In this document: piece by piece, positions 1 to 4,508 of the stretch
Layout: every line of letters begins with the position of its first letter
Position numbering within the stretch: the first letter of the stretch is position 1
Source of the DNA: Candidatus Saccharibacteria bacterium RIFCSPHIGHO2_02_FULL_47_12
GTDB lineage: Bacteria > Patescibacteriota > Saccharimonadia > Saccharimonadales > JANWIN01
NCBI GenBank assembly: GCA_001790455.1
Contig: MGCP01000018.1
Span: 2,318 to 8,665 of the forward strand
DNA length: 6,348 nucleotides
Direction of reading: 5' to 3'
Program-made: the position numbers and the translations under genes
Notes under the pieces: model-generated
Database searches by the model: none
Seen by the model: only the letters and a program-made list of their open reading frames with translations
What the model was told of the DNA's origin: nothing

Positions 1-119
1 CCAAATTGTGCACCGATAACGGAGCCATGGTAGCCACACTGGGTTGCTACAAAGTTATGCACAGGCAACCTGTAGCAGATCCCTTCTCTCTTGATATTGA
101 ACCAAACCTCTCTATGTAA
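1..119 (+). CDS. tsaD: tRNA N6-adenosine threonylcarbamoyltransferase TsaD, C-terminal end (partial)
   Basis: This is the 3' end of a gene that begins before the window. Reading from base 3 gives 38 codons followed by TAA at 117-119. The peptide starts KLCTDNGAMVATLGCYK and ends DPFSLDIEPNLSM. CTDN-[GA]-AM-[IV]-A is the C-terminal signature of the TsaD/Kae1/Gcp ASKHA-fold family, and its Asp is one of the metal ligands of the active site. In the family, TsaD works with TsaB and TsaE in the cytoplasm to transfer the threonylcarbamoyl group from threonylcarbamoyl-AMP to A37 of ANN-decoding tRNAs (t6A). The C-terminal tail after the signature has ordinary length, so the gene appears intact here. 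No obvious U-tract terminator follows the stop, and a promoter-like element begins only about 7 nt downstream. Identification rests on the motif alone, as only about a tenth of the protein is visible. Confidence 0.88.
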   Translation, partial: KLCTDNGAMVATLGCYKVMHRQPVADPFSLDIEPNLSM

Positions 120-125
120 CTGGGG

Positions 126-134
126 TGCTATAAT
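126..134 (+). promoter_or_regulatory. Extended -10 promoter downstream of tsaD
   Basis: TGCTATAAT is a perfect extended -10 (TGn plus consensus TATAAT) and the best match to a sigma-70-type element in the window. No good -35 sits at 16-18 bp; TTGATA at 91-96 and TTGAAC at 97-102 are too far upstream. Extended -10 promoters can work without a -35. Predicted initiation is near 141, which would give valS a leader of about 230 nt or produce a separate short RNA. The element lies 7 nt after the tsaD stop. Confidence 0.55.
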
Positions 135-190
135 ATACTTATACCTTGTTGTCAATGTTGCACTAGATAATGTTTGTGTTTATGCTGGGT

Positions 191-232
191 AGGAAAACAA
201 AAATCTGGCAACCTGCCTACGGGCGGGTTGCC
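191..232 (-). terminator. Stable hairpin with T-tract on the minus strand (terminator-like or REP-like palindrome)
   Basis: Bases 207-217 pair with 222-232 over 11 continuous pairs (one U-G wobble when read as + strand RNA), closing the loop TACG as cUACGg, a member of the extra-stable UNCG tetraloops. On the minus strand the stem is followed by AGATTTTTGTTTT, the layout of a Rho-independent terminator. On the + strand the stem is followed by CTGTGGAAAC, so it should not terminate tsaD or valS transcripts. No minus-strand gene is evident upstream of it. It could stop antisense transcription from within valS, act as a stabilising structure in a + strand leader, or be one copy of a dispersed palindromic repeat. 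The hairpin is directly visible; its role is inferred. Confidence 0.4.
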
Positions 233-269
233 CTGTGGAAACAAAACCTGGTAATGGCGTGTGTAAAGT

Positions 270-309
270 GGGCTTTTAAGGGAAAAGTCTAGTTTATATT
301 TGCTGTTTT
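270..309 (+). terminator. Weak hairpin with U-rich tail, possible attenuator
   Basis: Bases 271-277 (GGCTTTT) can pair with 283-289 (AAAAGTC), seven pairs including one G-U, around a 5-nt loop. The downstream stretch 291-309 is U-rich (AGTTTATATTTGCTGTTTTT) but not a clean U run. It could end a short RNA started near 141 or attenuate read-through into valS. The stem is mostly A-U and the tract is interrupted, so it may be chance. Confidence 0.18.
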
Positions 310-343
310 TCATATGAAACCCCATCTGTTGTTTAACTAAACA
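308..343. promoter_or_regulatory. Two inverted repeats before valS, candidate operators
   Basis: TTTCATATGAAA at 308-319 is a perfect 12-bp palindrome. TGTTTAACTAAACA at 330-343 has 5-bp arms (TGTTT/AAACA) around AACT; a longer offset pairing TCTGTT (325-330) with AACAGA (340-345) is also possible. The second repeat overlaps the candidate valS -35 (TTTAAC, 332-337), where a repressor would act. The symmetry is visible; an operator role is a guess, and short palindromes of this size occur by chance in A+T-rich DNA. Confidence 0.22.
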
Positions 344-360
344 GACAGAGGTGATATGAT
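332..360 (+). promoter_or_regulatory. valS start region: extended -10 overlapping a purine-rich SD-like stretch
   Basis: TGATATGAT at 352-360 fits an extended -10 (TGn plus TATGAT), with TTTAAC at 332-337 as a possible -35 at 17 bp. The hexamer ends 9 nt before the valS ATG at 370, so a transcript from here would be nearly leaderless. The same stretch contains AGAGGTGAT (347-355), a plausible Shine-Dalgarno sequence but about 14 nt from the ATG, longer than usual. The two readings compete: SD on a long leader from the 126-134 promoter, or a local leaderless promoter. Confidence 0.4.
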
Positions 361-369
361 GTTTTCTAT

Positions 370-2913
370 ATGGGATTATCAAAAGCGTATGACCCTCATA
401 AACACGAGGCCGATATATATAAGTTATGGGAACAGGGCAGGGGTTTTGAGCCAAAGAACAGGGGTGGTGAGCGAAGTTACAGCATTGTAATGCCGCCGCC
501 AAACGCCAACGCAAACCTGCATATTGGGCACGAGCTTACCGCGGTTCTAGAAGATATTCCGGCACGTTATCATCGAATGAGGGGCGATGCCACTCTCTTG
601 TTACCGGGAGCTGACCACGCAGGTTTTGAAACCCAGGTTGTATATGAAAAACACCTCGCCAAAGAAGGGAAGAGCCGTTTTGACTTCACCAGGGAGGAAC
701 TATACAGGCAAATATGGAATTTTGTGGCCCAAAACAGGGATAGCTTTGAAACCCAGCTACGCAAAATGGGCGTAAGTGCAGACTGGAGCCGGTTCGCCTT
801 TACCTTGGACGAAAAAATTGTCAAAACCGCCTACCAAACATTTAAAAAGATGTGGGATGAAGGTTTAATTTACAGGGGCGAACGGCTGGTAAATTTTTGC
901 ACCTTCCACGGCACTGCGTTTGCCGATATTGAGGTTGCCTATGAGGAACAGAAGGGTCACTTGTGGCACATCCGGTACCCTCTGACTGACGGCAGCGGGG
1001 AAGTGGTGGTAGCCACCACCCGGCCAGAGACCATGCTGGGCGACACGGCAGTTATGGTCCACCCAGACGACACACGTTATAAAAACGCGGTTGGTAAAAC
1101 AGTCAAGTTACCCCTGACACACCGCGAGATTCCGGTTGTAGCTGACCAATTTGTGGACACAAAGTTTGGCACCGGCGCGGTCAAGGTTACCCCCGCCCAC
1201 GATCCCAATGACTTTGAGGTTGCCGAGCGGCATGATCTACCAAAAATCAGCATAATTGACTACGAGGGCAAGCTCACCCACGAAGCCGGAGAAGCTTATA
1301 GGGGTCTAACCGTAAAAGAAGCCCGCGCAAAGGTTGCCGCCGACCTAAAAGAGCAGGGGTTTCTGGTCAAAGTAGAGGATTATACCCACAGCGTTGGTCA
1401 CTGCTACAAGTGCGGCACGGTTATAGAGCCTCTGTTAAAAGACCAGTGGTTTATAGATATGAAGCCACTGGCAGAAAAGGCAATTGCCGCCCTAAAGGCA
1501 GGCGAAATTAGGTTCTACCCGGAAGCTAAAAAAGACCAGCTTATAAAGTACCTAGAGGGGCTAAAAGACTGGAACATAAGTAGGCAGATTGCCTGGGGCA
1601 TACCCATACCGGCATTCCAAAACCTAGCTGATCCAGATGACTGGATTTATGACGAGAGAGTGGACGAAGAAGAACTGGTAGTAAAAGGCAAAACGTACCG
1701 CCGTGACCCTGACGTGTTTGACACCTGGTTTTCCAGCTCTAGCTGGCCATATGCCACCCTGGACTATCCAGATGGCGTCGACTATGAGAAGTTTTACCCC
1801 CTGAGCCTTATGGAAACAGGTGGCGAGATACTTTACCCGTGGGTTAGCCGCATGATCATGCTGGGACTTTATGTAACCGGCAAAGTACCGTTTGAGTCGG
1901 TTTACATTCACGGTTACGTCATGGCTGAGGACGGCGCTAAAATGAGTAAATCAATCGGCAATGTTGTGGATCCGATGCCAGTGATTGACCAGTATGGTTC
2001 AGACGCACTGCGCATGGGCATAATTGCCGGTAGAGTGCCAGCTGTGAACCGCGGTTACGACCATAGACGCGTAGAAGAGGCGCGCAACTTTGCCAACAAG
2101 CTTTGGAACATTGCCCGGTTTATAGAAGACAAAATTGGCGACCACAAGCCCGCAGAAAACCCCCAACCAAAAACAATAGCCGATCATTGGGTATTGACTA
2201 ATTTACAACACTTAACAGAGGCGGTTTCTGCAGATTTAGACAACTACCGATTCGCCGAAGCGTACGAAAGGCTCTACCACGGCGTGTGGGACAACGTGGC
2301 AGACTGGTACATAGAGTCCAGCAAAGTTGAACCGAATCCTGACATATTGGCCTATGTGCTACAAACCATTCTAAAGCTGCTGCATCCGTTTGCGCCATTT
2401 GTAACAGAAGCCATTTGGCAAGAGCTGGGTTGGACCGACGGCCTGCTTATTACCAGCCCTTGGCCAAAAGTAGAGGCTGGTGATAAGCAAAAAACCAAAG
2501 AATTTGAGCAGATCAAAAAGCTGGTGAGCGAGATCCGCTACTTTGCCAAAGAAATGGGTCTAGGCCGGCCAAAATTGCTGCAAGTAAACGAGCCTCTGAT
2601 AGAACAAAACGAGCCGCTTATAAAACAGCTGGCTCATATATCTAGTTCGCAAAATGTTCAGTCTCCTTCTGGCTTTGAGCTGGTTCAGTCTGGCCTAAAA
2701 GTTTGGTTGGAAGTAGACGAAAAAACCCTAAAAGATTACAAAGATAAGCTAGACAGGGAAGTGGCCGAGCTAAAAACCCAGGTTGAACAACTAAAGAAAC
2801 GGTTGAGCAACAAGAGCTATCTGGCCAAAGCCCCCAAAGAGCTGGTAGCCCAGTCTAAGCAGCAGTTAGCCGAAACCGAAGAATCTCTAGAAAAGCTTTT
2901 GGCCACACGCTAG
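370..2913 (+). CDS. valS: Valine--tRNA ligase (ValRS)
   Basis: Class I aminoacyl-tRNA synthetase that charges tRNA-Val in the cytoplasm and hydrolyses mischarged threonyl product. Visible parts: N-terminal KAYDPHKHE/YKLWEQ, HIGH at 51-54 within PPPNANANLHIGH, CP1 editing domain about 170-345 with TTRPETMLGDTAV (216-228) and TPAHDPNDFE (275-284), Cys pairs/CxxH at 177-180 and 345-348 that may bind zinc, DWNISRQ (400-406), WVSRMIMLG (491-499), KMSKS (524-528), the helical anticodon-binding domain about 605-720, and the C-terminal coiled-coil arm about 780-847 typical of bacterial ValRS. At 847 residues it is shorter than B. subtilis or E. coli ValRS (about 880 and 950). The ATG at 370 is the only good start, because TGA at 352-354 closes the frame and the ATGs at 356 and 359 are in another frame. 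Oddity: the usual PPPNVTG before HIGH reads PPPNANA. The stop TAG overlaps the stop of the convergent gene. Confidence 0.97.
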   Translation: MGLSKAYDPHKHEADIYKLWEQGRGFEPKNRGGERSYSIVMPPPNANANLHIGHELTAVLEDIPARYHRMRGDATLLLPGADHAGFETQVVYEKHLAKEGKSRFDFTREELYRQIWNFVAQNRDSFETQLRKMGVSADWSRFAFTLDEKIVKTAYQTFKKMWDEGLIYRGERLVNFCTFHGTAFADIEVAYEEQKGHLWHIRYPLTDGSGEVVVATTRPETMLGDTAVMVHPDDTRYKNAVGKTVKLPLTHREIPVVADQFVDTKFGTGAVKVTPAHDPNDFEVAERHDLPKISIIDYEGKLTHEAGEAYRGLTVKEARAKVAADLKEQGFLVKVEDYTHSVGHCYKCGTVIEPLLKDQWFIDMKPLAEKAIAALKAGEIRFYPEAKKDQLIKYLEGLKDWNISRQIAWGIPIPAFQNLADPDDWIYDERVDEEELVVKGKTYRRDPDVFDTWFSSSSWPYATLDYPDGVDYEKFYPLSLMETGGEILYPWVSRMIMLGLYVTGKVPFESVYIHGYVMAEDGAKMSKSIGNVVDPMPVIDQYGSDALRMGIIAGRVPAVNRGYDHRRVEEARNFANKLWNIARFIEDKIGDHKPAENPQPKTIADHWVLTNLQHLTEAVSADLDNYRFAEAYERLYHGVWDNVADWYIESSKVEPNPDILAYVLQTILKLLHPFAPFVTEAIWQELGWTDGLLITSPWPKVEAGDKQKTKEFEQIKKLVSEIRYFAKEMGLGRPKLLQVNEPLIEQNEPLIKQLAHISSSQNVQSPSGFELVQSGLKVWLEVDEKTLKDYKDKLDREVAELKTQVEQLKKRLSNKSYLAKAPKELVAQSKQQLAETEESLEKLLATR

Positions 2914-3773
2914 CCTGCAGGTTCTAGGACTTTTTGGACTCTTTTCACAGATTCATCTGGGCTAAAGTCGTCAAACCACAGTACGTGCCAGCCACGGTGC
3001 TGAGCGGGCATCAGGTTGGCTCTGGAATCGTCTACCAGCAACAGTTCTGTAGCTGGCACACCGGCCTTTTGCTCTGCAATTTCATAAATTTTTTCTTCTG
3101 GCTTTATGGCTCCTACAGCGGACGAATCAATTATAGAGGTGTAGGGCAGATCTGGGATCAGTTGGCGCTGTTTTAGCATTTCTAAAATGCCCGGCATAAG
3201 GTTGGTAAGCAGGCCTATCCTATACTGCCCAACTGCCCAACGGGCCAGCTCGTGCATTTCTTTTATGGGCGTAACTGCTTCTAGATAATAGTTTTGCCAC
3301 TCTAGACTGTCTAGACCCAGTTTTTGGGCAAATGCTTGGTTAAACTCCTCCATGCTCATTTCGCCCCTGCAGACGGTGTCGTTGTAGTGCCAGAATGTGC
3401 TTTCTATAACATCTGGGCTAGCACCAGTGTCTTCGGCCAGTTTGGTAAATGCTCTGTGAAAAAAGCGCACCAAACAGCCATTGACGTCGAAGTACACAAA
3501 GCTCACCCCACTTTTGCTGATTTTTTTGGCAAGGGCAGGGGAGCTGGGGGTCTGGCCTACCAAGTTATCTAAAGATGTTTGCAAAACGTTCGCTATTTGC
3601 TGGATTGTAAAGATAGATGGCGACTTTATGGCGCCGCGCTCAATTTTTGCCAGAGTAGAGTAAGACAACCCTGCCTTTTGGCACAGCTCTTGCTGGGTTA
3701 TGCCCGCCGAACGACGGGCTTCGGCCAAACGCTTGCCCAAACTTATCTCACTAGCAACAACTTCCTCACCCAT
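2910..3773 (-). CDS. XRE-family HTH domain fused to HAD-superfamily hydrolase
   Basis: The longest frame begins at a GTG at 3782 (290 residues). I prefer the ATG three codons in, at 3773 (287 residues), because a -10-like element ends just upstream of it; numbering below follows the longer form. Residues about 15-76 form an XRE/Cro-type helix-turn-helix (LGKRLAEARRSAGITQQEL, then the recognition region SYSTLAKIERG at 40-50). A short linker leads to a HAD domain (93-290): motif I FDVNGCL (nucleophile D99), motif II LLTN (T193), motif III K227 in AIKPEEKIY, and motif IV LLVDDSRANL (D251, D252). The cap resembles the YihX-like subclass. The second motif I Asp, the usual general acid of phosphatases, is Asn101, so catalysis may be altered, although YihX-type enzymes also vary here. 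A DNA-binding regulator that senses or hydrolyses a phosphorylated metabolite is plausible; substrate and targets are unknown. It converges on valS with a 4-bp overlap. Confidence 0.9.
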   Translation of the reverse strand: MGEEVVASEISLGKRLAEARRSAGITQQELCQKAGLSYSTLAKIERGAIKSPSIFTIQQIANVLQTSLDNLVGQTPSSPALAKKISKSGVSFVYFDVNGCLVRFFHRAFTKLAEDTGASPDVIESTFWHYNDTVCRGEMSMEEFNQAFAQKLGLDSLEWQNYYLEAVTPIKEMHELARWAVGQYRIGLLTNLMPGILEMLKQRQLIPDLPYTSIIDSSAVGAIKPEEKIYEIAEQKAGVPATELLLVDDSRANLMPAQHRGWHVLWFDDFSPDESVKRVQKVLEPAG

Positions 3774-3782
3774 ATACGCCAC

Positions 3783-3791
3783 ATAATACCA
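3783..3791 (-). promoter_or_regulatory. Extended -10 before the XRE-HAD gene
   Basis: Reading the minus strand, TGGTATTAT (3791 to 3783) fits TGn plus TATTAT. It ends 9 nt before the ATG at 3773, giving a predicted leader of only a few nt, and would exclude the GTG at 3782 as the start. No SD-like sequence precedes either start. There is no convincing -35. TACTAT at 3821-3816 is an alternative -10 that would give a leader of about 35 nt. Confidence 0.4.
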
Positions 3792-3845
3792 ATTTTGACG
3801 TTTCTAAGCGAGAAAATAGTACGAAACGGCTAGGAGAAGGTTCGG

Positions 3846-4016
3846 CTAGAAGATCATTAGGAGGACGGTCCACATGACAATCAGAGAAATAACACCAGCC
3901 ACACCAGCGGCAATCAGTGATTTTTGGGTAATGCCGCCGTTTCTGCGCTGGACTTGGGAATAAACCCAGCCGCTAACGCCTGCTGAGAGCATCAATGCCA
4001 CTACAAAATTGCTCAT
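3846..4016 (-). CDS. Small two-helix membrane protein, 56 residues
   Basis: I do not recognise a named family. The protein begins MSNFVVALMLSAGVSGW and ends TVLLMIF. Residues 3-22 and 34-56 are two hydrophobic segments joined by a short basic loop (QVQRRNGGITQKS, with R24, R25 and K32). The positive-inside rule puts that loop in the cytoplasm and both termini outside. An in-frame ATG far upstream at 4130 would overlap the HIT gene in another frame and adds non-hydrophobic shadow sequence, so the start at 4016 is chosen. That start lies 19 nt after the HIT stop and carries the same promoter block as HIT (TTACAATAGTG before ATGAGC). The gene ends with TAG. No SD is visible. Function is unknown; candidates are a small envelope subunit or modulator of a larger membrane complex. 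Confidence 0.7.
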   Translation of the reverse strand: MSNFVVALMLSAGVSGWVYSQVQRRNGGITQKSLIAAGVAGVISLIVMWTVLLMIF

Positions 4017-4023
4017 AAACACT

Positions 4024-4032
4024 ATTGTAACA
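4024..4032 (-). promoter_or_regulatory. Extended -10 before the small membrane protein gene
   Basis: On the minus strand TGTTACAAT (4032 to 4024) is an extended -10 (TGn plus TACAAT) lying between the HIT stop and the start at 4016. It ends 7 nt before the ATG, so +1 would fall at or beside the start codon. The 11 bases TTACAATAGTG are identical to those before the HIT start. Confidence 0.48.
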
Positions 4033-4035
4033 GTT

Positions 4036-4428
4036 TTAGAATGCCAGTTTTTTGGCCATCTCAGCCAGCATCTGGTGATCTGCATCGTGCGAGGTGTCTG
4101 GAATACGCCTAAACTCGTCTGTACTATCAAAAGGAATCAGGTGGACATGTGCGTGATGGACATCTACACCTATGATTTGCACTCCAACCCTTTGTGGTTT
4201 TAGAACCGCATGGATTCTGCTGGCAACCCTCTTGCAAGTAGCCATGACGGCTTGGTAATCTTCATCGTCCAAGTCCCAAATGGGATCAACCTGAGCCTTA
4301 GAGATAACTAGAGTATGGCCAGGCTGAATAGGGTGTATATCTAGAAAAGCCAGGGTTTTATCATCTTCATAAATTTTGTGGCACGGAATCTCGCCCTTAA
4401 TGATCTTCGTAAAAATGCTGTCGCTCAT
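4036..4428 (-). CDS. HIT-family (histidine triad) nucleotide-binding protein
   Basis: A 130-residue protein of ordinary length for the HIT superfamily (HINT/Fhit-like). It opens SDSIFTKIIKGEIPCHKIYE with DDKTLAFLDIHPIQPGHTLVI following, the classic N-terminal half of bacterial Hint proteins. The triad HAHVHLI is at 92-98, with H94 as the expected nucleophile flanked by H92 and H96, then a Pro-Phe where many members have Pro-Arg. The family hydrolyses or transfers nucleotides from substrates such as AMP-lysine, AMP-NH2 or dinucleoside polyphosphates in the cytoplasm; the substrate here cannot be told. The loop before the triad (GVQIIGVDVH) is shorter than the usual N-x-G-x2-AGQ form, so this is a variant rather than a canonical HinT. 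It is transcribed divergently from the large membrane gene, and a small membrane gene follows 19 nt after its stop (TAA). Confidence 0.94.
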   Translation of the reverse strand: MSDSIFTKIIKGEIPCHKIYEDDKTLAFLDIHPIQPGHTLVISKAQVDPIWDLDDEDYQAVMATCKRVASRIHAVLKPQRVGVQIIGVDVHHAHVHLIPFDSTDEFRRIPDTSHDADHQMLAEMAKKLAF

Positions 4429-4434
4429 GCCACT

Positions 4435-4463
4435 ATTGTAAACCCTTGCGGGTGTTGTAAAAA
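4435..4463 (-). promoter_or_regulatory. HIT gene promoter
   Basis: On the minus strand TACAAT (4440-4435) ends 6 nt before the HIT ATG at 4428, placing +1 on the A of the start codon. A T-rich hexamer TTTTTA (4463-4458) sits 17 bp upstream as a weak -35. No SD is present, so the transcript is probably leaderless. Together with the divergent promoter at 4471-4500 it fills the 80-bp gap between the two genes. Confidence 0.5.
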
Positions 4464-4470
4464 AGTGTTC

Positions 4471-4500
4471 TTGAATTTATCTTAAACGGGTGCATACTAA
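4471..4500 (+). promoter_or_regulatory. Promoter of the membrane pseudo-metallophosphoesterase gene
   Basis: TTGAAT (4471-4476) and TACTAA (4495-4500) are separated by 18 bp and make a reasonable sigma-70-type promoter. The -10 ends 8 nt before the ATG at 4509, leaving almost no leader, and no SD is visible in ACCTCACG. Its -35 lies 8 bp from the T-rich -35 of the divergent HIT promoter, so the two polymerases could interfere. Confidence 0.5.
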
Positions 4501-4508
4501 ACCTCACG

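Larger units (their letters stand above)
120..369. other. tsaD-valS intergenic region, no convincing protein gene
   Basis: This 250-bp gap holds the extended -10 at 126-134, a strong hairpin at 207-232, a weaker hairpin at 270-290, a perfect 12-bp palindrome at 308-319 (TTTCATATGAAA), an inverted repeat at 330-343 (TGTTTAACTAAACA) and the valS start signals at 332-360. I looked for a T-box leader because valS is often T-box controlled in Gram-positive bacteria, but the T-box core AGGGTGGNACCGCG is absent. A 40-codon + strand ORF (170-292, ATG to TAG, basic, three Trp) is open but lacks a ribosome binding site and has no recognised homology. A 53-codon - strand ORF (152-313) runs through the hairpin and is also unsupported. 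A short noncoding RNA or long 5' leader is possible but unproven. Confidence 0.6.

Noticed and set aside
314..340. 8-codon upstream ORF (MKPHLLFN) as a valine leader peptide
   Set aside because: It contains no Val codon, has no nearby SD, and is within chance expectation.
356..361. ATGATG as the valS start, close to the SD-like AGAGGTGAT
   Set aside because: These ATGs are in another frame and lead to a stop near 489. The ValRS frame is closed by TGA at 352-354, leaving 370 as the start.
120..369. T-box riboswitch upstream of valS
   Set aside because: The T-box core AGGGTGGNACCGCG and a following terminator are absent, and the hairpins present do not make a stem I plus antiterminator layout.
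152..514. 120-codon minus-strand ORF and its internal 53-codon version from 313
   Set aside because: It overlaps the start of valS antisense, has no promoter or SD and no recognisable family, and part of its sequence is just the translated hairpin.
3774..3782. GTG at 3782 as the start of the XRE-HAD gene
   Set aside because: Possible, but it lies where the extended -10 predicts transcription has not yet begun, and ATG at 3773 is a better codon. The difference is three residues.
3827..3849. Direct repeat CGGCTAG at 3827-3833 and 3843-3849
   Set aside because: Only 7 bp, one copy includes the stop codon of the small membrane gene, and no further copies or structure support a function.
4017..4130. 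Extended 94-codon form of the small membrane protein starting at 4130
   Set aside because: The extra 38 codons lie inside the HIT gene in another frame and look like a shadow; a promoter and ATG exist at 4016.
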